Part shown: in pieces, positions 1 to 9,158 of the stretch
Layout of the letters: the number at the start of each line of letters is the position of its first letter
How positions within the stretch are numbered: the first letter of the stretch is position 1
Assembly: GCF_042683665.1 (NCBI RefSeq)
Contig: NZ_JBHUOO010000046.1
DNA: 64,000 nt
Direction: 5' to 3' (one strand)
DNA from: Leeuwenhoekiella polynyae
GTDB lineage: Bacteria; Bacteroidota; Bacteroidia; Flavobacteriales; Flavobacteriaceae
Notes under the pieces: model-generated
What the model was told of the DNA's origin: nothing
Seen by the model: the letters and a program-made list of their open reading frames with translations, nothing else
Database searches by the model: none
Made by a program: the position numbers and the translations under genes

Positions 1-1
1 C

Positions 2-376
2 ATAGATGTTTTTGAAGTTACACAAGCGATGCTTGTTATTTTAGAAAGTGGTGGTATTCAGGGTGGTGGTATTAACTTCGATGCCAAAGTACGCAGAAAC
101 TCTATTGATCTGGAAGATAAATTCATCGCCCACATTGCGGGTATGGATACCTTTGCAAGAGGACTTATCGCAGCAGACCATATTCTTACTAACACAAAAT
201 ATAAAGCCCTACGTAAGAATAGATATGCGTCTTTTGATTCTGGTACGGGCTCTCAGTTTGAAAAAGGAGAATTGAGCTTAGAACAACTCAGTGAGCTGGG
301 AAGAAAAATCGGAGAACCTAAAGCGATTAGTGGACAACAGGAACTTTATGAGCAAATTATAGCTAACGCATTTTAA
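2..376 (+). CDS. xylA: Xylose isomerase, C-terminal part (cut by window edge)
   Basis: This is the last 124 residues of D-xylose isomerase, which converts D-xylose to D-xylulose in the cytoplasm. The reading frame is open from base 2, so the true start lies left of the window. The conserved C-terminal signature is visible as GGGINFDAKVRRNS followed by HIAGMDTFARGL, which in this family contributes to the metal and substrate site and the barrel end. The ending SGQQELYEQIIANAF matches the usual C-terminus. It supplies the intracellular step for xylose released by the enzymes encoded downstream. A 600-base spacer separates it from the symporter gene, so co-transcription with that gene is doubtful. 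Confidence 0.93.
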   Translation: MDVFEVTQAMLVILESGGIQGGGINFDAKVRRNSIDLEDKFIAHIAGMDTFARGLIAADHILTNTKYKALRKNRYASFDSGTGSQFEKGELSLEQLSELGRKIGEPKAISGQQELYEQIIANAF

Positions 377-390
377 AAGTAAACTACTTC

Positions 391-430
391 GGGGCAAGCC
401 TGTCTGCCGACAAAGGCAAGCCCGCAAAGC
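391..430. repeat. Repeat-like G/C-rich intergenic segment
   Basis: Just after the xylA stop there is a G/C-rich patch in otherwise AT-rich DNA. It contains a nested inverted repeat: TGTC-TGCC-GACA (401-412) flanked by GCC and GGC. Short G/C-rich palindromic fragments of this look are scattered between genes in many flavobacterial genomes. Here only one copy is seen, so calling it a member of a repeat family is inference. Confidence 0.3.
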
Positions 431-561
431 ATTAAACTGAACAAAACATTTTTAGAACGAGACAAGTCTCGAAGCATTTAAATCTCGATTATTGAGTAAA
501 AGAAATTGAATTGTTTGTTAGTATTATTTGAAGTGTGTTTTTACTGGCAACATTTTTGGGG

Positions 562-580
562 AGCCTCCTTGCGAGGCTTT
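562..580 (+). terminator. Possible terminator of xylA
   Basis: AGCCTC (562-567), loop CTTGC and GAGGCT (573-578) form a 6-bp G/C-rich stem followed by only three T in a row. It lies 186 bases after the xylA stop. The T-tract is weak, so this may be an attenuating hairpin rather than an efficient terminator. Confidence 0.35.
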
Positions 581-620
581 CCTATAATATATTGATATTC
601 TTTACAGCATATAAATGACT

Positions 621-636
621 ACTTAATCGATTGCGA
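621..636. promoter_or_regulatory. Candidate LacI-family operator, xylA-symporter gap
   Basis: The 16 bases match 13 of 16 positions of the pattern ACGCAATCGATTGCGT that recurs in this window. The core AATCGATTGCG is intact and centred on CG, as expected for LacI-family sites. It lies about 340 bases upstream of the symporter start, so its target promoter is uncertain. Assignment to the local LacI protein (16151-17194) is inference. Confidence 0.4.
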
Positions 637-949
637 TACGTAGTAAGTTTTAGTTCTACAATACGTAGATTGTTCTTGAATATTTAGGATGTGTTAGTAA
701 AAAGGGCACAGTTTAGATAAACTGATTAAGAAGAAATAAGGGAAATTTTTTTTGAAAAAATAGCTAATAGTCAAAAAAACTATAATACTTATATGTTTTT
801 GTATATCCTTGTATTACATTTAGTTATTAAAAGATAAATCAATATTAGATTTCAATTTTTATTAATAGTTGAATAGCCTGTTATAGTATTATCATCGTAA
901 TTATGAGTACTGAAATTATATGGGTAAATGATATTTATAAATGAATGTG

Positions 950-963
950 TTTAACTAGTTAAA
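950..963. promoter_or_regulatory. Perfect 14-bp palindrome before the symporter gene
   Basis: TTTAACTAGTTAAA is a perfect inverted repeat ending 14 bases before the ATG at 978. Its position in the 5' leader or core promoter would suit a repressor site or a small RNA hairpin. It does not resemble the LacI-type sites elsewhere in the window. Confidence 0.3.
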
Positions 964-977
964 GTAGATGAAATAAT

Positions 978-2459
978 ATGAAATCAACCCAAGATAATAT
1001 TTCTGTAATAGAGAAAATAGGATATAGTTTAGGCGATCTGGCGGCTAATCTTATTTTTCAGACCTTAATGACCTTTCTGGCTTTCTTTTATACAGATGTT
1101 TACAAAATACCACCGGGTAAAGCGTCTTTTATCATTTTTACAGGAGGGATGATAGGTGCCTTTTTTAACCCGGTAATGGGTGTTATTGCCGATCGTACTA
1201 AGACGCGATGGGGAAAATTTCGTCCCTGGATTTTATTTACTTCCATTCCTTTTGGTATTGTAGCAATCCTTGCTTTCAGCACGCCAGATTTTGATTTGAC
1301 CGGTAAAGTGACCTATGCCTTGATTACCTATATTTTATTGGTGATCATTTATTCGGCTAATAACCTGCCTTATGCCTCACTTAGTGGCGTTATGACCGGA
1401 AATATGTCTGAGCGTAACAGTATTTCTTCGTATCGATTTGTAGCAGTGATGGTTGCTCAATTTGTCGTACAGGTGCTTTTATTACCACTCGTTCTAATTC
1501 TTGGGGAAGGAGATAAGGTAGAGGGTTTTAAACAAACCATATGGTTGTTTGCGATTGTGGGGGTTGTCTTTTTTATCATTACCTTTTTAACTACCCGGGA
1601 ACGCGTGTTACCGCAGGCAGAAGGAGTTTCTTCCGTTAAGCAAGACATTAAGGATCTTGTGAGAAATAAGCCCTGGCGTGCCGTTTTACTGATTACCATT
1701 TTTGTTTTTGTCACACTTTCCTTAAAGGGTGGGATGTATGTGTATTACTTTAATGATTTTGTAGATAATGCAAGTCTTAGCACATTCTTAGAAAATATAG
1801 GCTTTAACGGGTTTATATTAAATCTAAATGAATGGCTTATAAATATGGGTTTCGTAGGCTTTACCTGGCCTGACGATCCTGCTACTTCCGGGTTTAGCCT
1901 GTTTAATGCCGGAGGTATTATTATGATGATGGTAGGAATCGGGTTTTCAAAACCCCTTGCAGACAAATTTGGTAAGCGGGATATATTTGGACTTAGCCTG
2001 TTTTTATCCGCGGTGTGTCTCGTTCTCTTTTACTTTTATGACAATGATGCTATTGCATTAATATTTATAACACAATTGGTTCACGGTCTGTTTTACGGTA
2101 TATCTACCCCTTTGTTGTGGGCGATGATTGCCGATGTTGCAGATTACTCAGAGCTTATTAATTTCCGCAGGGCTACAGCGATTATTTTTTCAGCAATGAT
2201 CTTTGGTCTTAAAGCAGGCTTGAGTATTGGTGGTGCTTTAGTTGCAGGATTATTAGCCTGGTATGGGTATGATGAGCAGGCAGTACTTCAGGATGCGTTA
2301 ACCATTTCAGGTATTAAACTCTCGGTAAGTATTTATCCGGCACTTTTCTTCTTCGTAAGTGTTGCTTGCCTGATTTTCTATAAAATTAACAAGGCTAAAG
2401 AACTTGAGATACAAGAAGAATTATCAAACAGACGCGAGCCTTCACCTAAAAGATTATAA
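978..2459 (+). CDS. GPH-family sugar:cation symporter (xyloside/xylose transporter)
   Basis: An inner-membrane MFS carrier of the glycoside-pentoside-hexuronide type, 493 aa, close to the usual family length. Evidence includes the early segment EKIGYSLGDLAANLIFQTLMT and the motif DRTKTRWGKFRPWILF after the second membrane segment, a GPH hallmark. About twelve hydrophobic segments follow. A longer hydrophilic stretch sits near residues 255-305, between two helices. It heads a five-gene run with a GH10 xylanase 15 bases downstream, and follows xylA, so import of xylose or short xylo-oligosaccharides across the inner membrane is the natural role (inference). The GH43 at 6628, which has no signal peptide, could act on what this carrier brings in. 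Confidence 0.88.
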   Translation: MKSTQDNISVIEKIGYSLGDLAANLIFQTLMTFLAFFYTDVYKIPPGKASFIIFTGGMIGAFFNPVMGVIADRTKTRWGKFRPWILFTSIPFGIVAILAFSTPDFDLTGKVTYALITYILLVIIYSANNLPYASLSGVMTGNMSERNSISSYRFVAVMVAQFVVQVLLLPLVLILGEGDKVEGFKQTIWLFAIVGVVFFIITFLTTRERVLPQAEGVSSVKQDIKDLVRNKPWRAVLLITIFVFVTLSLKGGMYVYYFNDFVDNASLSTFLENIGFNGFILNLNEWLINMGFVGFTWPDDPATSGFSLFNAGGIIMMMVGIGFSKPLADKFGKRDIFGLSLFLSAVCLVLFYFYDNDAIALIFITQLVHGLFYGISTPLLWAMIADVADYSELINFRRATAIIFSAMIFGLKAGLSIGGALVAGLLAWYGYDEQAVLQDALTISGIKLSVSIYPALFFFVSVACLIFYKINKAKELEIQEELSNRREPSPKRL

Positions 2460-2474
2460 ACTTAAACTACTTAA

Positions 2475-3614
2475 ATGAACAATTTATCGTCACTTATTCT
2501 ACTGGCAGTATTGCTGGTAAGCTGCAAGCCTAATAAATTTTCAGATACTGCGCAGTTAGATGAAAAACCGTTAAAATTAAAAGAAGCTCTGGCAGATAAG
2601 TTTCTTATAGGTACTGCTTTAAACATAAGACAGATTAACGGTTACAACCCTGAAGAAATGGAGGTCGTACGAGAAAATTTCAATTCTATTGTTGCTGAGA
2701 ACTGTATGAAAAGTGAACGTCTGGTTCCTAATCAGGGGGAGTATGATTTCTCTGCTGCAGACAAGTTTGTAGCTTTTGGCGAAGAAAATAATATGGTCAT
2801 TCACGGGCATACACTCATTTGGCATTCTCAAACTCCTAAATGGTTTTTTAAAGACAGTCTCGATCAGGAAATTACTCGTGAAGAATTGATTTCCAGAATG
2901 AAAAATCACATCAATACGGTTGTATCTCGTTACAAAGGAAAAATAAAAACATGGGATGTCGTAAATGAGGCTGTTCTGGATGATGGGACACTGAGAAAAA
3001 GTAAGTTTTACGATCTTCTTGGAGAAGATTTTATAAAAATGGCTTTTGAGTTTGCTCACGAAGCAGATCCTGATGCAGAATTATACTACAACGATTATTC
3101 AACCTCTTTACCTGAAAAAAGAGAAGGTATTGTGCGTATGGTAAAAAACCTACAGGAGCAGGGAGTACCCATCCATGGGGTAGGGATGCAAGGCCATGTA
3201 GGGATGGATTATCCGGAGCTTGAAGAGTTTGAAAAAACTATTGTTGCGTTTTCAGATTTAGGCCTTAAAGTTTCAGTAACTGAATTTGACATTACCGTGC
3301 TTCCTTCTCCATGGGATAATCAGGGTGCCGAGGTTTCTGCAAATTTTGAATACAAAGAAGATATGAATCCGTATCCGGAAAAATTACCGGACTCTGTAAG
3401 TACGGCTTTCAATAACAGGTGCTTCGATTTTTTCAAATTGTTTCTAAAACATGAAGATAAGATTGATAAAGTAACCCTATGGGGCGTTAACGATGGCAAT
3501 TCATGGAGAAACAACTGGCCGATAGGGGGACGTACCGACTATCCGTTGCTTTTTGACCGGGATAACAAACCAAAAAGTGTTGTAGACTCAATCATTGCAA
3601 TCGTAAAAAAATAA
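2475..3614 (+). CDS. GH10 endo-1,4-beta-xylanase, lipoprotein
   Basis: A retaining endo-xylanase that cuts the beta-1,4-xylan backbone. The N-terminus ends in the lipobox LVSC with Cys17, so the enzyme is probably lipid-anchored and may face the outside. The GH10 barrel fills residues 35-375. The acid/base is Glu165 in WDVVNE and the nucleophile Glu270 in VTEFD. The substrate-binding elements AENCMK (about 75) and GHTLIWHSQTP (about 111) are both intact. Total length 379 aa is that of a single-domain GH10 without binding modules. It lies 15 bases after the symporter gene and 8 before a GH43 gene, so it is part of the same operon. Compare the divergent GH10 at 29339. Confidence 0.95.
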   Translation: MNNLSSLILLAVLLVSCKPNKFSDTAQLDEKPLKLKEALADKFLIGTALNIRQINGYNPEEMEVVRENFNSIVAENCMKSERLVPNQGEYDFSAADKFVAFGEENNMVIHGHTLIWHSQTPKWFFKDSLDQEITREELISRMKNHINTVVSRYKGKIKTWDVVNEAVLDDGTLRKSKFYDLLGEDFIKMAFEFAHEADPDAELYYNDYSTSLPEKREGIVRMVKNLQEQGVPIHGVGMQGHVGMDYPELEEFEKTIVAFSDLGLKVSVTEFDITVLPSPWDNQGAEVSANFEYKEDMNPYPEKLPDSVSTAFNNRCFDFFKLFLKHEDKIDKVTLWGVNDGNSWRNNWPIGGRTDYPLLFDRDNKPKSVVDSIIAIVKK

Positions 3615-3622
3615 ATTCTATT

Positions 3623-5203
3623 TTGGGAATAATCAAGAATACATGTTGTTTTAAAAGTTCGCTTTTAGGTTTAACTATGTTTGTGCTTCAGGCAGCTGCA
3701 CAAAATACGGCGTCAAACCCGTTGATCCATGCAGATGTACCCGATATGGCTATCATACGGGTTGACAGCACCTACTATATGAGTAGTACTACGATGCATA
3801 TGAGCCCCGGAGTACCCATAATGAAATCAAAAGATCTCACGAACTGGGAACTTGTAGGCTATGCCTATGACAGACTCGTGGAAAATGATGCAATGAATCT
3901 TGAAAACGGACAACAAACCTACGGGCGAGGTTCGTGGGCAAGTTCATTAAGGTTTCATAAGGGTACCTATTACTTATCAACTTTTTCAGCAACGTCTGGG
4001 AAAACGCATATTTATACAACCGGAGATATTGAGAACGGCCCCTGGGAAAAACACGAGTTTGCCCCTTCTTATCATGATCACACGCTCTTTTTTGAAGACG
4101 GAAAGATTTATATGATTTGGGGAGCGGGAGAGCTCAGTATCGTTGAGCTTAAGGATGACTTTAGCGGAGTGAAAGAAAATACGCGGCAGGTTTTAATTAA
4201 AAATGCTACTGAGCCTATAGGTGCCTCAATCATTTTACCCGCTGAAGGATCGCAACTCTTTAAACACAATGATAAGTATTACTTATTCAACATCGCCTGG
4301 CCTCGTAATGGGATGCGTACAGTGATCATTCATCGGGCAGATCAAATAAAGGGTCCTTATGAAGGCAGAATTGCACTTCAGGATAAAGGCGTCGCACAGG
4401 GCGGATTGATAGATACACCGGCTGGTGAATGGTTTTCGTATCTTTTTCAGGATAGTGGGGCAGTGGGGAGAATCCCTTATTTAGTTCCTGTAAAATGGGT
4501 AAATGACTGGCCGGTTCTGGGTGTTGACGGTAAAGTTCCGGAAACCCTCGACTTACCAGAAAATGGAAGTTTGATTCCGGGCATTGTAAACTCAGACGAT
4601 TTTGATCGGCAAGTGGGAGATCCTGCGCTTCCTTTGGTTTGGCAGTTTAACCACAACCCTGATAATTCGTTGTGGTCGGTTTCAGAACGTCCCGGCTATT
4701 TACGCCTAAAAACCGGAAGAATTGATACCCTGTTTCTACAGGCAAAAAATACGCTTACCCAACGCAGCATAGGTCCTGAATCTTCAGGCTCTATTAAAAT
4801 GGATGTGACCAATATGAAGCCTGGTGATTTTGCCGGATTAGCGATCCTTCAGAAAAAATACGGACTGATCGGAGTAACCTGTGAAGGAGATCAAAAATCA
4901 ATCTTTATGAGTAAAAACGACGAAGATGGGGGCTTACTTTCAAAAATTGAACTCAATCAGGATACCGTGTATTTTAAAATTGAATGTGATTTTAAAAACC
5001 GAACAGATAATGCGTATTTCTACTACAGCCTAAATGGAGAAACCTGGGAGTCTCTAGGCGAAGTATTGCAGATGCAGTATACCCTCCCGCATTTTATGGG
5101 CTATCGCTTCGGTTTGTTTAATTATGCTACTGAGAATACAGGTGGTTCTGTCGATTTTGATTATTTCAGAATAACAGATACACTGTCTGCTAAAACCAAT
5201 TAG
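3623..5203 (+). CDS. GH43 arabinofuranosidase/xylosidase with C-terminal concanavalin-like domain
   Basis: A 526-aa secreted GH43 enzyme. The only start that gives a full signal peptide is TTG at 3623 (MGIIKNTCC..., cleavage near AAAQ). The first in-frame ATG, 18 codons later, would leave a truncated signal. The five-bladed propeller begins at HADVPDMAIIR (base Asp41) with the element TMHMSPGVPIMKSKDLTNW. The acid Glu lies in AEGSQLFK. A second beta-sandwich domain follows from about residue 320 (SDDFDRQVGDPALPLVWQ), typical of the GH43 group that includes xylan-active subfamilies 10-12. Resemblance favours subfamily 12, mostly arabinofuranosidases, but this is not certain. The stop TAG is followed at once by the next ATG. 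Confidence 0.85.
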   Translation: MGIIKNTCCFKSSLLGLTMFVLQAAAQNTASNPLIHADVPDMAIIRVDSTYYMSSTTMHMSPGVPIMKSKDLTNWELVGYAYDRLVENDAMNLENGQQTYGRGSWASSLRFHKGTYYLSTFSATSGKTHIYTTGDIENGPWEKHEFAPSYHDHTLFFEDGKIYMIWGAGELSIVELKDDFSGVKENTRQVLIKNATEPIGASIILPAEGSQLFKHNDKYYLFNIAWPRNGMRTVIIHRADQIKGPYEGRIALQDKGVAQGGLIDTPAGEWFSYLFQDSGAVGRIPYLVPVKWVNDWPVLGVDGKVPETLDLPENGSLIPGIVNSDDFDRQVGDPALPLVWQFNHNPDNSLWSVSERPGYLRLKTGRIDTLFLQAKNTLTQRSIGPESSGSIKMDVTNMKPGDFAGLAILQKKYGLIGVTCEGDQKSIFMSKNDEDGGLLSKIELNQDTVYFKIECDFKNRTDNAYFYYSLNGETWESLGEVLQMQYTLPHFMGYRFGLFNYATENTGGSVDFDYFRITDTLSAKTN

Positions 5204-6565
5204 ATGATGAAAAAAACATACGGTATACTTCCCAGATTATTCCAGAGAAAGCAATATAGCTTTATATTGATCGCCACGTTTATGCTTGGTGTTCAATTCA
5301 TTTGGGCGCAAAACCCGTTAGTACGCGATCAATACACAGCAGATCCTACTGCTCGTGTATTTAATGATAAAATATATGTATACCCTTCTCACGACATTAT
5401 GTGTACCGAAGAAAAAGGTCGTCCGGGGTGGTTTTGTATGGAAGATTACCATGTTTTTTCTTCAGAAAATCTCACAGAGTGGAAAGATCACGGGGAAATA
5501 CTCAATCAAAAAGATGTGTTCTGGGCTGATGACGAAGGATATAGCATGTGGGCTCCCGATTGTGTCGAGAAAGACGGTAAATACTATTTCTACTTCCCTA
5601 CAAAACCAAAGGATACTGAAGGCTTTACCATAGGTGTTGCAGTAGGTGACAATCCCGAAGGTCCGTTTACTCCGCAGGAAAAGCCTATTGCTAATGTGAA
5701 TGGGATAGATCCCAATGTGTTTATTGATAGCGATGGTCAGGCGTATCTATACTGGTCGGGACGCGATATTTGGGTCGCTAAGCTAAAGCCGAACATGCTT
5801 GAGCTCGCTTCAGAGCCTCAGATTATAGCCAATCTTCCCCAGGAAGGGCATAAAGAGGGGCCGTTTGTTTTTGAGCGCAACGGCATCTATTACTTGACCT
5901 ATCCACACGTAGAAAACAAAACAGAACGTCTAGAGTATGCGATGGGTGACAGCCCAATGGGACCTTTTAAGGTTACTGGGGTTATTATGGACGAAAGTCC
6001 TACAGGTTGCTGGACCAACCATCATTCTATTTTAGACTATAAAGATCAGTGGTATTTGTTTTACCATCATAATGACCTGTCACCAGATTTTGATAAAAAC
6101 CGTTCTATACGCGCAGACAGTCTCTCTTTTAATGCAGACGGAACGATTAAAAAAGTAATACCCACATTGCGTGGAATAGGAATTAATAAGGCTTCAGGAA
6201 AGCTTCAGATTGATCGGTATAGTGCTAAAAGTGCCAATGCAGTGTTGCATTTTAATAATTCGCAAAACACCTTTGAAGGTTGGAATATTGCTTTAAACCA
6301 AAACGATTGGGTACAATATAATGCTGTAGATTTTGACAAGACGTATGCTAGTCTGGCGATGCGGGTGAATGCTACCGAAAAATCGCAACTGCAGATCGTA
6401 GATACGACCAAAAATACCATACTTGCGGAGATTGAAATCCCGGGAAACACGGGATGGCTTGAATATGAAGCAGCCCTACCTCAAATAGAGCCTGCTGTTT
6501 ACAATTTAAAAGTGGTGTTAAAAGCAGGTGAGGCAAGCATAGACTGGATACGCTTTAAGAGCTAA
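5204..6565 (+). CDS. GH43 arabinofuranosidase-like enzyme with C-terminal CBM6
   Basis: 453 aa, with an unusually long N-terminal basic stretch before the hydrophobic signal segment (residues 19-35, cleavage near IWAQ). The GH43 propeller starts at YTADPTARVF (base Asp47), has GIDPNVF as the second acidic position and EGPFVFERNG as the acid. From about residue 325 a CBM6-like beta-sandwich follows (RYSAKSAN to the end, closing IDWIRFKS). GH43-CBM6 enzymes of this layout commonly remove arabinose from arabinoxylan, which is the likely role in the periplasm or at the surface. The gene starts ATGATG directly after the preceding stop, a sign of translational coupling. Relatives in this window are at 6628, 36879 and 52658. 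Confidence 0.85.
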   Translation: MMKKTYGILPRLFQRKQYSFILIATFMLGVQFIWAQNPLVRDQYTADPTARVFNDKIYVYPSHDIMCTEEKGRPGWFCMEDYHVFSSENLTEWKDHGEILNQKDVFWADDEGYSMWAPDCVEKDGKYYFYFPTKPKDTEGFTIGVAVGDNPEGPFTPQEKPIANVNGIDPNVFIDSDGQAYLYWSGRDIWVAKLKPNMLELASEPQIIANLPQEGHKEGPFVFERNGIYYLTYPHVENKTERLEYAMGDSPMGPFKVTGVIMDESPTGCWTNHHSILDYKDQWYLFYHHNDLSPDFDKNRSIRADSLSFNADGTIKKVIPTLRGIGINKASGKLQIDRYSAKSANAVLHFNNSQNTFEGWNIALNQNDWVQYNAVDFDKTYASLAMRVNATEKSQLQIVDTTKNTILAEIEIPGNTGWLEYEAALPQIEPAVYNLKVVLKAGEASIDWIRFKS

Positions 6566-6627
6566 AACGCTAGTGCAAGCCCAACGAGAAGAATCATTAA
6601 AATAATAATAGTTATAAAAATTAGACA

Positions 6628-7593
6628 ATGAAAGAACCCAGATACCTAGTAGATCACGCGTATATGGCAGATCCTTCTGCTCATGTATTCAATGGTAAAA
6701 TTTATATTTATCCTTCTCACGACGTAGAATCTGGAATCCCCGAGAATGATAACGGAGATCATTTTGATATGCGTGATTACCATGTGTTCTCAATGGATGC
6801 AATAGACGGTGAGGTAACTGATCACGGCAAAGTACTGAGTGTAAAAGATATTCCGTGGGCAGGCAGACAGCTTTGGGACTGTGATATCGCCTTTAAGGAC
6901 GGTAAGTATTACCTGTATTTTCCACTAAAAGACCAGACAGATATTTTTAGAATAGGTGTTGCCATAGGAGATAAGCCTGAAGGTCCATTTAAGCCATTAC
7001 AAGCGCCTATGAAAGGGAGTTTCTCTATTGACCCATGTTTATTTAAAGACGATGACGGTGCGCATTATATGTACTTTGGAGGCTTGTGGGGCGGTCAGTT
7101 GCAGCGCTACAGAGAGGGTAAAGCTATTGAGTGTGGTGCAGAACCGGCAGATAACGAGCCAGCTTTACCCGCAAGAATTGCAAAAATGAGTGATGATATG
7201 CTGGAATTCGCCGAAGCGTCTAAACCCATTGTTATCTTAGATGATGAGGGAAAGCCTTTAACAGCTGGAGATCATGACCGAAGATTTTTTGAAGCTTCCT
7301 GGGTGCACAAATACAAAGGGACTTATTACTTTTCGTACAGCACCGGAAACACGCATAAGTTGTGTTATGCAACAGGAGATAATCCGTATGGACCGTTCAC
7401 CTATCGCGGAGTAATCTTAACACCGGTTGTAGGCTGGACGACACATCATTCAATTATCAAATTTAACGACAAATGGTACCTGTTCTATCACGACAGTGTT
7501 CCTTCAGGAGGTAAGACCTGGTTAAGAAGCATGAAGGTGATTGAATTTGACTACAATCCTGACGGCAGCATCAATACCCTGCAGGGTTCTTAG
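6628..7593 (+). CDS. Cytoplasmic GH43 beta-xylosidase (subfamily 1-like)
   Basis: 321 aa, one GH43 propeller and nothing else. There is no signal peptide: the protein begins MKEPRYLVDH and reaches the catalytic base Asp15 (YMADPSAHVF) within 15 residues. SIDPCLF carries the second acidic residue and FFEASWVHKY the acid Glu. The sequence resembles GH43 subfamily 1 enzymes that split xylobiose and short xylo-oligosaccharides. A cytoplasmic site agrees with the symporter at the head of the operon and with xylA. A 62-base spacer precedes it and a clear terminator follows, so it closes the first operon. Confidence 0.86.
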   Translation: MKEPRYLVDHAYMADPSAHVFNGKIYIYPSHDVESGIPENDNGDHFDMRDYHVFSMDAIDGEVTDHGKVLSVKDIPWAGRQLWDCDIAFKDGKYYLYFPLKDQTDIFRIGVAIGDKPEGPFKPLQAPMKGSFSIDPCLFKDDDGAHYMYFGGLWGGQLQRYREGKAIECGAEPADNEPALPARIAKMSDDMLEFAEASKPIVILDDEGKPLTAGDHDRRFFEASWVHKYKGTYYFSYSTGNTHKLCYATGDNPYGPFTYRGVILTPVVGWTTHHSIIKFNDKWYLFYHDSVPSGGKTWLRSMKVIEFDYNPDGSINTLQGS

Positions 7594-7610
7594 TCCCAAA
7601 ATAATCATTT

Positions 7611-7635
7611 AAAAGAGGCTTATGCCTCTTTTTTT
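7611..7635 (+). terminator. Rho-independent terminator after the first operon
   Basis: AAAAGAGGC, loop TTAT, GCCTCTTTTTTT: a 9-bp stem running into a T-tract, 17 bases after the GH43 stop. It separates the 978-7593 operon from the CE15 gene. Confidence 0.88.
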
Positions 7636-7686
7636 GGTTTCAGACAGGTTTCTCGCTACTAATCCAATCCTTTAAACCGAATTCGT

Positions 7687-9057
7687 ATGTACTTCAAAAT
7701 ATCTAATGTTTTTGTATTACTTACATTCATTTTTTTGCCTCTGGTACTGTTTTGTCAAAATACGGCTCAGATACGCGATAGCATCAATACCTACACGTAT
7801 CTTGATTTTAAACACATGAAAGAACAGCTGGAAATCGCTACTGAAAACAGACCGGGACCGTCAGGAAACCCCAATGATTCAAATGCTGCAAATACCGATG
7901 AGTCTGCCGTAAGGGAATATATTCTACCAGATTTGTTAATCGCCAAAAATGGAGAAAAGATTTCCACATCAAAACAGTGGGAGCGCCTACGAAGACCAGA
8001 ACTTATTGAAAGCATCGAAACTGAAATGTATGGCCGCATTCCGGATAACATACCGGAGATTTCTTGGATTGTCGAATCTACTAGAGATACGGTGATAGGT
8101 GGCGTGCTCATTCAGGAAGAACGTTTAAAAGGTATAGTTGATAATGCTGTCTATCCTGAAGTAGAAGTTGAAATTCAGGTGCTTTTAGGATTACCCAAAT
8201 TGGAAAAAAGGAGTGCCATTCCTGTAGTAATTGAACTGGGATTTTTGAATTCTCCCTTCGGTAAGATCAACGAGCCTTCCAGTTACTTTATTTCACCTTA
8301 TGTGCCGCGTTTTAAACAACAACTTACTATGCAAGGCTGGGGCTATGCCATTTTAGACGTAAATAGCATTCAGGCTGATCACGGAGCTGGTTTGAAATCG
8401 GGTATAATAGGTTTGGTAAATAAAGGTGAATCACGGTCACCCGATGATTGGGGAGTATTAAGAGCCTGGGGTTGGGGTGCAAGCAAGCTGGTTGATTATT
8501 TTTCGGAAAGAGCTGATGTAGATCAGGAGCGTGTTGCGGTAGAAGGCACTTCCCGTTACGGAAAGGCTGCTTTAGTAGCGATGGCTTTTGATCCGCGTAT
8601 TTCCTTAGGTTTTATTGGTTCTTCAGGTGCTGGCGGTGCTTCCATTTTGCGCAGAAATTTTGGGGAATCTGTTGAGAATTTAGCCTCAACCGCAGAGTAT
8701 CATTGGTTTAGTGGAAATTTTATCAAATATGCGAGTCTTAAAACGGTAGACGATCTTCCGTTTGACGCGCACTCGGTCATCGCACTCTGTGCGCCGCGCC
8801 CGGTGTTTATAAGTGCAGGATCTTCAGCTATAGAAGGAAATTGGGTTGATGCTAAAGGTATGTTTCTGGGAGGTTTAAATGCTAGTCCGGTTTATAAGCT
8901 GTACGGATTTAAAGGCTATGCAACGAATGATTTTCCTTTTATGGGAACTGCCCTTACCGAGGGAGAACTAGCATTCAGACAACACGGAGGCGGGCATTCA
9001 ACCGGTCCCAACTGGAGTACCTGGATTGCATGGGCCAGAAGGTATTGGGATAACTAA
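7687..9057 (+). CDS. CE15 4-O-methyl-glucuronoyl methylesterase-like protein
   Basis: An alpha/beta-hydrolase, 456 aa, of carbohydrate esterase family 15. The family hydrolyses esters of (4-O-methyl)glucuronic acid on xylan, including links to lignin alcohols. The N-terminus has a hydrophobic signal (residues 7-23). The nucleophile is Ser289 in GTSRYGKAA, the motif that distinguishes CE15, and the catalytic His is probably His437 in HGGGHSTGPNW near the C-terminus. DPRISLGFIGSSGAGGAS after the nucleophile elbow also fits the bacterial branch. It sits 51 bases after a terminator, so it probably has its own promoter or relies on read-through. It converges with the GH115 gene. Freeing the acid prepares glucuronate for GH67/GH115. 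Confidence 0.9.
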   Translation: MYFKISNVFVLLTFIFLPLVLFCQNTAQIRDSINTYTYLDFKHMKEQLEIATENRPGPSGNPNDSNAANTDESAVREYILPDLLIAKNGEKISTSKQWERLRRPELIESIETEMYGRIPDNIPEISWIVESTRDTVIGGVLIQEERLKGIVDNAVYPEVEVEIQVLLGLPKLEKRSAIPVVIELGFLNSPFGKINEPSSYFISPYVPRFKQQLTMQGWGYAILDVNSIQADHGAGLKSGIIGLVNKGESRSPDDWGVLRAWGWGASKLVDYFSERADVDQERVAVEGTSRYGKAALVAMAFDPRISLGFIGSSGAGGASILRRNFGESVENLASTAEYHWFSGNFIKYASLKTVDDLPFDAHSVIALCAPRPVFISAGSSAIEGNWVDAKGMFLGGLNASPVYKLYGFKGYATNDFPFMGTALTEGELAFRQHGGGHSTGPNWSTWIAWARRYWDN

Positions 9058-9158
9058 TACTTTTGATTCAATACTAAGTTTTTAGTAAAGAAAAATATGT
9101 GATACAAAATGCTTTAAATACTGATTTAAATGAATTCAAACGAATAAGAATAGATCCT

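Larger units (their letters stand above)
377..977. other. Intergenic region between xylA and the sugar symporter
   Basis: These 601 bases hold no credible gene. From left to right I see a short repeat-like G/C-rich segment (391-430), a small hairpin (562-580), a LacI-operator-like site (621-636), a long AT-rich stretch and a perfect 14-base palindrome (950-963) just before the symporter start codon. The layout suggests termination of the xylA transcript followed by a regulated promoter for the 978-7593 genes. I could not place a convincing TTG/TAnnTTTG promoter. Confidence 0.6.

Noticed and set aside
2619..3059. Antisense open frame of 146 codons inside the first GH10
   Set aside because: It is a shadow of the conserved GH10 gene with no domain.
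9061..9130. AT-only hairpins between the convergent CE15 and GH115 genes as terminators
   Set aside because: Stems of six or seven A/T pairs without a T-tract are expected by chance in this composition.
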